Assembly (NCBI GenBank): GCA_963715635.1
Contig: OY970261.1
Location: forward strand, 620,001 to 684,000
Direction of reading: 5' to 3'
DNA from: JAPKZH01 sp963715635
GTDB taxonomy: Bacteria; Acidobacteriota; Aminicenantia; Aminicenantales; UBA4085
Length of the DNA: 64,000 nt
A program made the position numbers and the translations under genes. The notes below the pieces were generated by a model, which made no database searches, was not told the DNA's origin, and saw only the letters and a program-made list of their open reading frames with translations. Positions 32,205 to 41,046 of this stretch are shown here, piece by piece. Numbering within the stretch: the stretch's first letter is position 1; every line of letters starts with the position of its first letter.

Positions 32205-35132
32205 ATGAAACGTACGGCACTAGCCGCTTTCCTCGGCATTTTATCCCTGGTTATCCTGATCGGGGCTCAGAACAAACCGCCGGCGAAATTCGCCGATTTC
32301 GGCCGGTGGGAGACTCTGGCTTCGGCGGGGGTCCGCGGAGGATTCTCGCCGGACGGCCACTGGCTTGTCTATGCCATCAACCGTTCGAACCGCGACAATG
32401 AGCTGCGCATCGCCAAGCTTGCCGACGGCACGACGAAGGTCGCCGCTTTCGGCGCCCAGCCGGCCTACTCGGCCGACTCGAAGTGGATCGCCTACAGCAT
32501 CGGACAATCCGAAGCCGAGCAGGAAAAGTTGAGAAGCGAACAAAAACCCGTCCAGAACAAACTCGGCCTGCTGAACCTGGCGAAAGGCGAGACATCGACA
32601 TTCGATGGCATCGAGTCGTTCGCCTTTAGCTCCGACGGCGCCCACCTCGCGATGCGCCGTTATGGGGCGTCACGCCCATCGACTCCCGCAGCTCCCGGGG
32701 CCCGCGGCGGAGGCCCTGACGGGGCGGGCGGTTCCGAAGCATCGGAAGAAACGCCCGGCACGACGCTGATAGTCCGGCAGCTCGCAAGCGGCCGCGACAT
32801 CACGTTCGGCAACGTGTCCCAGTTCGCTTGGCAGGATGCCGAGCACAGCCACCTCCTGGCCATGACTATCAGCGCCGAAGGGAAGATGGGCAACGGCGTG
32901 CACCTGTTCGATCCGGAGACATCCGTGCTGCGCGTGCTAGATTCGTCGCCCACAATCTACACGGAGCTCGCCTGGCGGAAGGATGCAGTCGATCTTGCCG
33001 TCCTCCGGGCGAAGACCGATGACCGCAAGGAGGGCTCGACCTATATCGTTCTATCTTGGACCGGCATCGGCAAAACCGAACGCCTGCGTTCCTATGATCC
33101 CACGGCCGATACCACATTTCCGGCGGGCATGAGGACCGTCTCGTTCCGCCGGCCCTCATGGTCGGAAGATGGCAAAGTGCTGTTTCTCGGCATCGCGAAG
33201 TGGGATGACAAGATTGCGCCCGCAGGACAGGGAGGCCGGGGCGGTGCCCCCACAGGAGAAACTAAACAAGAGGGACGAGGAACGAAAGGTGCCAGCGCAA
33301 CTGTGCCCGACGAACCTGCGGGCGTCCAGGTCTGGCACTGGGCAGATGTGGTCGTCCAGCCCAAGCAAAAGGTCGACGCGGCTGCGGACCGGCGGCAGAA
33401 TATGCTGGCCGCCTGGCGCCTCGACAGCGGCAAATTCGTCCAACTCGGCAAAGACCCGGCGAACGAGCAGGTGACGCCGATTCCGCATACGAATTTCGCC
33501 TATATTCTCGAGTGGTCGAAATACGCCATGAATCAGACAATCGGCCGTCCCGGAGCCGACCTTTATATCGCAGATACGGGGACCGGCGCGCGGATTAAGC
33601 TTCGCGAAAACATCAACGACCGGTACGTGTGGATGGGCCCTGCCGGAAAATACTTCCTTTTTCTGCAGGACGACCACTACTGGACGGTCAATCTCGCCAC
33701 GCGCGTTCTCACCGACATCACCAAGTTCTCGCCCTTGATTTTCATCAATAAAGAATCAGACCAGACCGTCGCCCAGAAGCCGCCCTTTGGTGTTGCGGGC
33801 TGGACGAAAGACGACGCGGCGGTTCTCCTTTACGATAAGTACGACCTCTGGCAGGTCGCGGCCGACGGCTCGAAGTCTCAGCGCCTGACCAACGGCTCGG
33901 CTGAGCAGGTCCGCCATCGCCTTGTCCGACTGGATGCCGGAGGAAGCGGCGGACGGGGCGGAGGTGGGTTCGGATCGCCGGCTGCCAACCAGTGGATAGA
34001 CCTCAACAAGCCGGCATACTTGAGCTTGTTCGGGGAATGGACGAAGAAGTCGGGCTACGCACGGCTCCTGCCAGGAGGCACAATCACGCGCCTCGTTTGG
34101 CTCGACAAGAGCGTAGGCTCGCTGGCGAAGGCGAAAGACGCCGAGGTTTACGGCTACGTCCTCCAGGACTTCGACGACTCTCCCGATATCTTTGTCGGCG
34201 GTCCGGATTTGAAAGACTCCAAGCCGGTGACTGCCACCAACCCCTTTCAGAGCAACTATGCCTGGGGCCGCAGCGAGCTCGTCGATTTCAAGACTGACCA
34301 GGGCCGGAGGCTGCAGGGAGCGCTGTTCTACCCGTCCGGCTACGAGTCGGGCAAGAAGTATCCGATGATCGTTTACATGTACGAAATGCTTTCGCAAGGT
34401 GTCCATAACTATGTCGCCCCCTCCGACCGCAGCTATTACAATATCAGCGTTTTCATGAGCCTAGGCTACTTCGTCTTCGAGCCCGACATCGTCTTCACGG
34501 CGCGGCAGCCGGGCGTGTCCGTCGTTCAGTGTGTCGTCCCGGGCGTGAAGAAAGTGCTCGAGACGGGCATGATCGACCCCAAGCGTGTTGGCTGCGTGGG
34601 GCACTCGTGGGGCGGGTTTGACGCCGCCTTCCTGGCGGCGAACACGGACGGGATCTTCGCCGCCGCGGTGGCCGGAGCGCCCCTCACGGACCTCGTCAGC
34701 ATGTACGGGGACCATCACTGGGGCCCGGGCATCGCCGAGACCGATCACATCGAGACGGGGCAGGAGCGTATGGAGGTGCCTCTCTGGGAAGATCTGCCCG
34801 ATTACGTTACGAATTCCGCAATATTCACCGTTTATAAAATGACAGTGCCGCTCCTTCTCGAGGAAGGCGACGCCGACGGCACCGTCTTCTGGCACCAGAG
34901 CGTCGAGATGTACAACATCGCCCGGCGGGCTAAAAAGAATGTCGTGTTTCTCGTCTACGACGGCGAGGACCACGGCCTGCGCCAAAAGAAGAACCAAACC
35001 GATTACCAGCACCGCATCCTCGCCTGGTTCGGGCATTACTTGAAGGGCGAACCCGCGGAGAGCTGGATCACGAGCGGCCAGAGCTTCCTCGACCGTGAGG
35101 CGGAGGTCAAACGGTCGACGGCGAAGAAGTAG
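32205..35132 (+). CDS. Secreted S9 family prolyl-oligopeptidase-like peptidase
   Basis: A 975-residue exported serine peptidase. A signal peptide (MKRTALAAFLGILSLVILIGAQ) precedes a long WD40/propeller-like region with Gly-rich loops (about 160-185, 345-365 and 570-585). The C-terminal alpha/beta-hydrolase domain has the nucleophile in GHSWGG (near residue 800), an acidic residue in EEGDADGTVFWHQS and His in GEDHGLRQ (near 922). Likely degrades peptides in the periplasm. AGGAAGG lies before the ATG. Confidence 0.9.
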   Translation: MKRTALAAFLGILSLVILIGAQNKPPAKFADFGRWETLASAGVRGGFSPDGHWLVYAINRSNRDNELRIAKLADGTTKVAAFGAQPAYSADSKWIAYSIGQSEAEQEKLRSEQKPVQNKLGLLNLAKGETSTFDGIESFAFSSDGAHLAMRRYGASRPSTPAAPGARGGGPDGAGGSEASEETPGTTLIVRQLASGRDITFGNVSQFAWQDAEHSHLLAMTISAEGKMGNGVHLFDPETSVLRVLDSSPTIYTELAWRKDAVDLAVLRAKTDDRKEGSTYIVLSWTGIGKTERLRSYDPTADTTFPAGMRTVSFRRPSWSEDGKVLFLGIAKWDDKIAPAGQGGRGGAPTGETKQEGRGTKGASATVPDEPAGVQVWHWADVVVQPKQKVDAAADRRQNMLAAWRLDSGKFVQLGKDPANEQVTPIPHTNFAYILEWSKYAMNQTIGRPGADLYIADTGTGARIKLRENINDRYVWMGPAGKYFLFLQDDHYWTVNLATRVLTDITKFSPLIFINKESDQTVAQKPPFGVAGWTKDDAAVLLYDKYDLWQVAADGSKSQRLTNGSAEQVRHRLVRLDAGGSGGRGGGGFGSPAANQWIDLNKPAYLSLFGEWTKKSGYARLLPGGTITRLVWLDKSVGSLAKAKDAEVYGYVLQDFDDSPDIFVGGPDLKDSKPVTATNPFQSNYAWGRSELVDFKTDQGRRLQGALFYPSGYESGKKYPMIVYMYEMLSQGVHNYVAPSDRSYYNISVFMSLGYFVFEPDIVFTARQPGVSVVQCVVPGVKKVLETGMIDPKRVGCVGHSWGGFDAAFLAANTDGIFAAAVAGAPLTDLVSMYGDHHWGPGIAETDHIETGQERMEVPLWEDLPDYVTNSAIFTVYKMTVPLLLEEGDADGTVFWHQSVEMYNIARRAKKNVVFLVYDGEDHGLRQKKNQTDYQHRILAWFGHYLKGEPAESWITSGQSFLDREAEVKRSTAKK

Positions 35133-35145
35133 CGGAAGGCAAAAG

Positions 35146-35358
35146 ATGAATAAATTTAGGAAATGTCCAAATTGCGGGAAGTCCCCCCCAGGGGGTATTT
35201 TGGGAGCAGCATTTTTTAAAATATATGAATGTAAGAAATGCAAAAGGTTATATTGTTATAATTGCGGAGAGAAATATTGCCCTGATTGCGGATCAACAGA
35301 ACGTAATACCGCTGGAGAGTGTTGGGGTTCGAAGAAATTTTTTGATACGATTCCATGA
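35146..35358 (+). CDS. Small zinc-ribbon protein
   Basis: A 70-residue protein with four close cysteine pairs: CPNC, CKKC, CYNC with C-P-D-C. The frame is open from further upstream inside the S9 gene, but MNKFRKCPNCGK at 35146 is the natural start with GGAAGG upstream. The gene is much more AT-rich than its neighbour, suggesting separate origin. No specific family recognised; could bind nucleic acid or metal. Confidence 0.55.
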   Translation: MNKFRKCPNCGKSPPGGILGAAFFKIYECKKCKRLYCYNCGEKYCPDCGSTERNTAGECWGSKKFFDTIP

Positions 35359-35405
35359 AGATTCTGAACATTATCGTTTTATCTATAAATCCGAGGAGGG
35401 GAAGA

Positions 35406-35708
35406 ATGAGAAAGTATACCGTACGCATATTGGTCTTCGCTCTGTTGATGAGCCTGGCCGCCGTATTTGTCCAGGCTGCAGAAAAGCATCCATTCGGCGC
35501 GGAAGATATGGCCGCCCTGCGTTCTGCCCACCCGATCGCCATCTCGGCGGATGGCGAAACGATTCTTTATGGAGCGTCTTTCGGAGGTCCGAAAGGGCCC
35601 ACCAACCGTGAGTGGCACTTGGTTGCCGTCAACGGGTTTGAGAAAAGCCTGGCTTATTTTATTAAAATGACTGCCAAAAACAAGCGCTTTGGTTTCGTGA
35701 AGGAATAA
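35406..35708 (+). pseudogene. N-terminal stub of an S9-type secreted peptidase
   Basis: MRKYTVRILVFALLMSLAAVFVQA is a good signal peptide with GAGGGGAAG before the ATG, and the next about 50 residues (HPFGAEDMAALRSAHPIAISADGETILY ... NREWHLV) match the start of propeller-bearing S9 peptidases. The frame then runs into unrelated sequence and stops at 100 residues, where family members exceed 600. A broken paralogue lying behind the intact S9 gene. Confidence 0.55.
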
Positions 35709-35880
35709 TGTATGCTATTTTATCCAATTCGCAATTTAAGAATCATCGGTACCTTCCTTAGTTCACCGCCTGGGCGCTCGGGGAAGTGATCGCTCTCACC
35801 AACTCCATCCTGAAGATGGTTCTAAAAATCAGGATCTATGATTATTTCGAGCAGGAGGAATTGCCGCATTCCGGATAGCG
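35709..35880 (+). other. Possible remnant of an unrecognised gene
   Basis: A short frame ending at the TAG at about 35880 reads WALGEVIALTNSILKMVLK then IRIYDYFEQEELPHSG. It has a protein-like C-terminal look but no start and no recognised family. It may be the tail of a gene whose front was lost in the same rearrangement that truncated the S9 stub. Confidence 0.3.
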
Positions 35881-35901
35881 CTCGACAGTGTTGATCGTCT
35901 T

Positions 35902-36384
35902 TCAGTGCTTCTGTCCCAAGCTCTTAAGAATTTCGGGGAGAACACGCCTGAGGAATTCGGAGGGACTTACGATTTTGAATGGCAACTTATGTTTTTCTTT
36001 GGCCGATCGATAGAGCTTCTTGTCTCCAGTCACAAGATAATCCGCGTCTCCGCTGATCGCCGAAGCCAAGACGGGAATGTCTTTGGCGGTCGCTGCGCCA
36101 GCCAATCGACGGACGTCGCCTTTTGACGGAAAGGGAATAATTTCCAGTTTAAGCTTCGGAAAATACGCCCGATAAATAGGGAGGGCGGCCGGCATTTTTT
36201 TTCTCAGATTCCGCTCGATCTCTATGACGTTGAATTGCCCTGTCACGCCCGCCAGCACCGGAAGGTCTAAGCAAAGAACGTCCAGAAGCAGTCGAGGCGC
36301 GCCCTTATCCGAAAAGAGGCCGGACAGCAAGACGTTCGAGTCAAGGAAGACCCTAGTCTTTTTTCCAGCCATAGGTTTCTTCAT
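35902..36384 (-). CDS. PIN-domain toxin (VapC-like ribonuclease)
   Basis: A 160-residue PIN-fold RNase of the putative toxin (COG1569-like) type. The acidic site is seen as D15 in VFLDSNVLLSG, Glu residues in VIEIERN, and DADYLVTGDKKL near residue 118. It overlaps the antitoxin gene by 32 nt (20 nt if the second Met is used), as expected for a toxin-antitoxin pair on one transcript. Confidence 0.85.
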   Translation of the reverse strand: MKKPMAGKKTRVFLDSNVLLSGLFSDKGAPRLLLDVLCLDLPVLAGVTGQFNVIEIERNLRKKMPAALPIYRAYFPKLKLEIIPFPSKGDVRRLAGAATAKDIPVLASAISGDADYLVTGDKKLYRSAKEKHKLPFKIVSPSEFLRRVLPEILKSLGQKH

Positions 36385-36652
36385 AGAGGCTTTTGCGTTC
36401 TTCCTTCAGACCTTCGAGCAAGGTATCAAGCGGTATGCCGCATGATTTGAGGATCTTTCTGATTTCGCGCCTCGCTTCTTCGAGTTCGAGCTTTCTCGGA
36501 GTGATGATGAGGGTATCTCCAACGGGAATGATGGAGATGACCTCCCCTTCGTAAAGATTCCCGGCTTCCCGGACCTTCTTGGGAATCGTCAGTTGGCCGC
36601 GGGCCTTGATCGCTGCGAAATAAGGTTTTGCATTTTGCATTTTATTCCTCAT
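36353..36652 (-). CDS. AbrB/MazE-type antitoxin
   Basis: A 99-residue protein with a swapped-hairpin AbrB DNA-binding domain (AAIKARGQLTIPKKVREAGNLYEGEVISIIPVGDTLII, about 13-55) and a charged C-terminal helix that would neutralise the PIN toxin. It lies upstream of and overlaps the toxin gene. The first Met is used; the fifth residue is also Met. Confidence 0.85.
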   Translation of the reverse strand: MRNKMQNAKPYFAAIKARGQLTIPKKVREAGNLYEGEVISIIPVGDTLIITPRKLELEEARREIRKILKSCGIPLDTLLEGLKEERKSLYEETYGWKKD

Positions 36653-36661
36653 TGCAAATAA

Positions 36662-36688
36662 TCTGAAATCAGAATATCAGAAATCTGA
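36662..36688. promoter_or_regulatory. Twin dyad operator before the AbrB-PIN pair
   Basis: Two adjacent 12-bp inverted repeats, TCTGAAATCAGA (36662-36673) and TCAGAAATCTGA (36677-36688), lie 10-36 bases upstream of the antitoxin start. Paired dyads here fit autorepression by the antitoxin complex. Confidence 0.5.
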
Positions 36689-36841
36689 TTCAAATGCAAG
36701 GATCCATTCGTCCTATCTCCATTTCAGGGCGATGCGTGTTCGCCTCAATTAGCCTGTTTAATCATCTTGAGGAAGACTAAATCAAGACCGCTCTGGCGGG
36801 TCCCGGCCCTATTCCTCGGACAGGAAAAAGACTTCTTCAAA

Positions 36842-36901
36842 TCATTCGAGCGACCAATAGATTTCCTTGCGGTGGCCGATTCTGATAATGAGAATCACGA
36901 A
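36842..36901 (-). pseudogene. 3'-end remnant of a RelE-type toxin gene
   Basis: The last about 19 codons read VILIIRIGHRKEIYWSLE followed by a stop, nearly identical to the end of the intact RelE gene at 39304-39576. At DNA level 36847-36900 matches 39309-39362 at 53 of 54 bases. No upstream part of a toxin is present. The block between the two copies contains two propeller genes. The 36653-37059 gap holds otherwise no gene that I recognise. Confidence 0.7.
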
Positions 36902-37059
36902 AAGGCATTTATCGAAAATCAAGAAGTCAGCCGGTATCCTTCGCCCATCTGCATCGGGATAGATTGTCTTTCTCGGCGCTTGCCATTTCCACTTATTTGT
37001 TCTATTAGTGATAACAAATGGGAATTTAAGGGAAAAGCTTGAACCGGCCAGGAGGACAG

Positions 37060-38148
37060 ATGAAACCAAGGACATTCTGTTTCTTTATAATCATTTCCCT
37101 CTTCATTCTCGGCTTCGCCTGGCTAAGGGCGGATCAAAAGCAGGAGATCCGCAGGGCCATCGCATTCAAAGAGGATCTTCGCCTGACCGAGGCTGACTGG
37201 TTTCCCTATCGTTTGAATGTTGACGCCGAGGGAAACATCTACGTCCTCTCGGGGAAAGAGCAGACATTCATCGTATTCGATCCCTCGGGGCGCGAGCGTT
37301 CCCGTCGGCGAATCGCGAAAGGACAGGGTCCGGGGGAATTTTCGGATTTCGAATTCGTGTTCGATAAGAACGGCCGGCTGTTTGCAGCCGATTGGGCCCA
37401 GCGCCGACTTACGATTTTCGATAAAGATTTCCGGATCGAAAAGATTGAGAAACTCAATCTGTATGGAGACCAGTTCCTCATGGACTCTAAGGGCCAGAGG
37501 TATTTCCTGGCTTATCAGGCTCTTGCGAAAACGAGAGAGCGAAATCGCGTCGTCTTGACGAGATGCGACCCAAACGGGAAAATCCTCAAAGAAATCGCTT
37601 CCTATGAATGGGGCCCGAGGCGACGCGGGGAGGGGATCTACGAGGACGACCTCTATCGAATCCAGCTTAAATACGCCCTCGATCCGCAGGGCAATGCGTA
37701 CTATGCCTATTCGAATAAATACGAAGTCTTTGTCGTCTCCCCGGAGGGTGATACTATCCGGACGATCAAGAAGGACTCCAAAACCCGCAAAGTGACCAAA
37801 GAAGACATCGACCGGCTGCTTCCGCCGTCTTCGAAAAAATCTCCCTATAAATACATCATTCCCGAACATGTTCCCTCGATCGTGGGCATATTTCCTCTGA
37901 AGAATGATTACCTTCTTGTCGTTACTTTTGAAAAGGCCGGCCAGGACACGGCTTTGGCCGGGGATCTTTTCGACGGCGGCGGACACTTCGTCGCGACAGT
38001 TCCCGTTCCTAAATACTACAATTGGGACTTCCTCCTAGCGCCCATGAAAAGCCGGGCGCTTGTCCATGGCGATTATTTCTATACGATCGAGGCCGATGCC
38101 GACGAGGAAAATTTCTGGGTGAAGCGATATAAAATCGTCTGGGAATAA
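37060..38148 (+). CDS. Exported 6-bladed beta-propeller protein
   Basis: A 362-residue protein with a signal anchor (CFFIIISLFILGFAWLRA) and repeated propeller strands such as VDAEGNIYVLSGKEQTFIVFDPSGRE and FDKNGRLFAADWAQRRLTIFD, with the G-Q-G-P-G-E-F loop typical of the NHL-like 6-bladed propellers abundant in Bacteroidota and Acidobacteriota-type genomes. The frame is open from 37039, but the ATG at 37060 has GGAGGA just before it. Two bases separate it from a paralogue. Function unknown. Confidence 0.75.
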   Translation: MKPRTFCFFIIISLFILGFAWLRADQKQEIRRAIAFKEDLRLTEADWFPYRLNVDAEGNIYVLSGKEQTFIVFDPSGRERSRRRIAKGQGPGEFSDFEFVFDKNGRLFAADWAQRRLTIFDKDFRIEKIEKLNLYGDQFLMDSKGQRYFLAYQALAKTRERNRVVLTRCDPNGKILKEIASYEWGPRRRGEGIYEDDLYRIQLKYALDPQGNAYYAYSNKYEVFVVSPEGDTIRTIKKDSKTRKVTKEDIDRLLPPSSKKSPYKYIIPEHVPSIVGIFPLKNDYLLVVTFEKAGQDTALAGDLFDGGGHFVATVPVPKYYNWDFLLAPMKSRALVHGDYFYTIEADADEENFWVKRYKIVWE

Positions 38149-38149
38149 T

Positions 38150-39287
38150 ATGAACGCCTTTCATAAAGCAATATGGGCTTTAGGTCTCGTCACTTTTGCG
38201 ACCGCGCTGGCCGGGCAGAAAGTCGTCGAGAATCCAGCGAAGCCTGAAGCGAAAAATGCGGGGCGAACCGTGGTGCTCGAGGAAATTGTCACCGTGCGAG
38301 ACGGCGGCGAGGAATTCTATTTCGAGTGGCCGCGGCATATCCAGGCCGCGCCGGACGGCTCGTTTTTTCTTGTCTCCAAAAATCAGCTTCTTCAGTTCGA
38401 TACCTCCGGACGCTTCCTTCGCAACTATTACAAACAAGGGCAGGGCCCGGGGGAAATGCAATATGCCGCAAGTTATGGCTTCGACGGCCGGACGCTCGTA
38501 GCCTTTAGCTTCCCCAAGGTCTTGCGTTTCGAACTTGACGGCCGCTATCTCGGCGAATATCGGGTAAACCCGAAGGCGGGGAGTGTTAATTTTCTGGCTG
38601 CTTACGGCGGCCGCTGCTTATTCGTGAAATATGCTTTCCCGGTGGGAAAGGTGGAATCCGAAGTCGTGGATATGCCTCAAGTTTTTGTATTGGTGTCAGG
38701 GAACGGGGAGAATATCCGTGAACTGTCGAGCTTTCCCATCAAGGCTTTCGTTATGAGAAGCGGAGGAGGCGGAGGGGCAATTTATTATTTGAACCGGCTA
38801 CTCACGGCGTCTGTGGGCGACGGCAGGATGTTTATCTCCCACACTCAAGAATATCTTGTGAAGCTTTATGACTCAGGCTCGGACCGCGTCCTCCGAACGT
38901 TTCGCAGGAAATATGATCGGATTCCATTAACTTCCGAAGAAAAAAGAGAAAAGGGGAAAGCCCAGCGCTTATGTGGGCCCAAATAGAAAACCCGTGATTC
39001 CTCCCGCGCAAAAATATTCGAACGACATCCGTGACTTATACGTCGTCGGAGACCGGTTGTGGGTCCTGACATCGACCGTCGATCCGAAAAAGGGGAGAAT
39101 AGTGGACGTTTTCGACTTCGAGGGCCGTTATCTTGATGCTTTTTATCTCCCTCTTCCTAAAAACCTTTCGTCAGAGGGCAATAATCCGCTCTGTTTTTTT
39201 GGAAGTCGGCTCTACGCCATCGAGGAGAATCCCGATGAGACCGCCGTCCTTCGTGTATTTCGGATCTCGGACCCGGGCACAAAATAA
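38150..39287 (+). pseudogene. Second 6-bladed beta-propeller protein, frameshifted
   Basis: Paralogue of the preceding gene with signal peptide (AIWALGLVTFATALAGQ) and the same G-Q-G-P-G-E-M loop. The first frame ends at 38986; the continuation (YVGPNRKPVIPPAQKYSNDIRD ... VDVFDFEGRYLDAFYLP) lies one base over and runs to 39287. The shift is near 38955-38970 in an A/G-rich run (GAAAAGGGGAAAGCCC), a typical indel site. One corrected base restores about 378 codons. Confidence 0.75.
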
Positions 39288-39303
39288 TATGGTGTTTTTC
39301 AGC

Positions 39304-39576
39304 TCAATCGAGCGACCAATAGATTTCTTTGCGGTGGCCGATTCTGATAATGAGAATCACGAGTTGTTTTTCTTCTTTTTTGAATACGACCCTGTAGTCC
39401 CCGACTCTTAACCTGTAAAGATCTTCTTCGCTTCCGGCGAGTCTCTTGATGTTGTTTTTTAGCGCCCCGGGGTTTTCGGCCAGGATCAAGAGCTTCGCTT
39501 TAATGATTTTTTGATGGGCGCGATCGATTCTTTTGAGATCGTCAACGGCTTTCTCCAGGAACTTGAGTTTATACAA
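39304..39576 (-). CDS. RelE/ParE-family toxin
   Basis: A 90-residue protein with the fold order of RelE toxins: YKLKFLEKAVDDLKRID, then LKNNIKRLAGSEEDLYRLRVGDYRVVFK, and a C-terminal IIRIGHRKEIYW. RelE proteins cleave mRNA in the ribosomal A site. It starts 2 nt after its antitoxin. A partial copy of its 3' end lies at 36842. Confidence 0.88.
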   Translation of the reverse strand: MYKLKFLEKAVDDLKRIDRAHQKIIKAKLLILAENPGALKNNIKRLAGSEEDLYRLRVGDYRVVFKKEEKQLVILIIRIGHRKEIYWSLD

Positions 39577-39578
39577 GC

Positions 39579-39803
39579 TCAGAGACCCAGCCGTTTCCAG
39601 ACCTCTCCGGCGTCAACGAGGCGATCCCGTCCCGCTTTTAGCGCTTTCAATCTTTTCTGGGCGATTTTGAGATCAAGGAGGTCAAAATAGACCGCCAGCG
39701 CTTTTTCAATGATATTGCTTTTTTTCTCGCCGAGCTCCTCCGCCACGGTTTCGAGCTCTTTAGAAATCTCTTCGTCCAGAGTGATGTTATGTCTCATCTG
39801 CAT
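39579..39803 (-). CDS. Ribbon-helix-helix antitoxin
   Basis: A 74-residue protein with an N-terminal RHH pattern (HNITLDEEISKELETVAEELGEKKSNIIEKAL) for DNA binding and a basic C-terminal helix (KALKAGRDRLVDAGEVWKRL) to wrap the toxin. First gene of the pair, next to a strong promoter with an internal operator. Confidence 0.82.
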   Translation of the reverse strand: MQMRHNITLDEEISKELETVAEELGEKKSNIIEKALAVYFDLLDLKIAQKRLKALKAGRDRLVDAGEVWKRLGL

Positions 39804-39829
39804 TTTTTATCTCGCTTTATGCTCCATAT

Positions 39830-39857
39830 AATATACACAAAATATGTGTATTGTCAA
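39830..39857 (-). promoter_or_regulatory. Promoter with internal dyad for the RHH-RelE pair
   Basis: On the minus strand TTGACA (39857-39852), 16 bases, TATATT (39835-39830). The dyad ATACACA-N5-TGTGTAT (39833-39851) fills the spacer exactly, the classic position for autorepression by an RHH antitoxin. Confidence 0.7.
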
Positions 39858-39921
39858 GCCCGATGATTAAATTGAGCTCAATACGGATTTTTTGATAGAA
39901 TTCCGGGCGTAGGTTTGTATC

Positions 39922-40899
39922 ATGGAAAAGCCTTTTATTTTGTTTATGGTGTTGGTAGCGGCTGTGCTGGGCGGCGGAACCGGACCTCCCGTCCGCTCTT
40001 CCGCACCAAGAATTCCTGTTATCCTCGACACCGATATCGGAGATGACATCGACGACACGTGGGCCCTTGTCATTCTCCTGAAAAGCCCCGAATTCGACCT
40101 GAAGCTCGTTACGACCACCCACGGCAAGGCTGTTTATCGCGCCCGGCTCGTCGCCCGCCTGTTCGAGGTTGCCGGCCGAGCCGATATCCCCATCGGACTC
40201 GGCGCGGGAGGGCGCGACGGAACCGGACTCCAGCAACCTTGGATCGAAGACTATGACCTGAAGCACTATCCCGGAAAAATATACGAAGACGGAGTGCAGG
40301 CGCTCGTCGATACCGTAATGAATACGCCGCAGCCTATCACGATCATCTCCATCGGGCCATCGACGACGGTGGCCGCCGCCCTGGAGCGCCGGCCGGACAT
40401 TGCGTCCAGGGCGATGTTCGTCGGCATGCAGGGCGCCGTGCGGAAAGGATATGATGGCGGCCCTGTTGGCCCGGAATACAATGTCCGGGAAAATGTTCCA
40501 GCCGCAAAAAGAGCCCTGCTTGCCCCTTGGATCAAAACTATCATCACGCCACTCGACACCTGTGGCCTTGTCCGCCTCAATGGAGCGCGCTTTCAGGCTC
40601 TAAAAAAAAGCCGCGACAAGCTGACTTGGGCCCTGCTCGAGAATTACCGCATCTGGGCAAAAAAGGACTCTCTTGAGCAGTTGACCGAAAGCAGCGTCCT
40701 TTTCGATACCGTCGCCGTCTACTTGGCTCTGCCTGGGCCGAAACCACACCTCCATCTGGAGCAGCTGGACATAAACGTCACCTCTGATGGGATGACAATC
40801 ATCGATCCCGCCGGCGTAAGAATGTCGGTGGCCGCGGCCTGGAAGGACCTCGATGCCTACGAAGATTTTCTTCTAAAGCTCCTGCTATCTGCGTACTAA
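39922..40899 (+). CDS. Nucleoside hydrolase (exported)
   Basis: A 325-residue inosine/uridine-preferring nucleoside hydrolase-like protein. A short hydrophobic leader (LFMVLVAAVLGGG) is followed by ILDTDIGDDIDDTWALVIL, the Ca-binding Asp cluster of the family, at about residues 35-52. GPSTTVAAALERRPDIA is the second marker. It would release ribose and base from scavenged nucleosides. Confidence 0.85.
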   Translation: MEKPFILFMVLVAAVLGGGTGPPVRSSAPRIPVILDTDIGDDIDDTWALVILLKSPEFDLKLVTTTHGKAVYRARLVARLFEVAGRADIPIGLGAGGRDGTGLQQPWIEDYDLKHYPGKIYEDGVQALVDTVMNTPQPITIISIGPSTTVAAALERRPDIASRAMFVGMQGAVRKGYDGGPVGPEYNVRENVPAAKRALLAPWIKTIITPLDTCGLVRLNGARFQALKKSRDKLTWALLENYRIWAKKDSLEQLTESSVLFDTVAVYLALPGPKPHLHLEQLDINVTSDGMTIIDPAGVRMSVAAAWKDLDAYEDFLLKLLLSAY

Positions 40900-41046
40900 A
40901 GTCCGTTAAGCAAGGTTTTTCCGGCGGAAGTAGTTTTTGATGAGCTCCGTCGCCTGATGACAATCGACGAAGTCAATTGCAACCTTGACATGGTGGGGCC
41001 GCAAAAGGAGAATGGGGGGGTCTGTTTTCACAACGGAGGTTTACGC

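Noticed and set aside
36767..37042. A 91-codon plus-strand frame before the propeller genes
   Set aside because: It reads antisense through the relE tail remnant and shows no domain or start signal.
40957..41046. N-terminal extension of the serine hydrolase from 40957
   Set aside because: The upstream 30 codons precede a good ribosome binding site and a signal peptide beginning at 41047, so the extension is unlikely to be translated.
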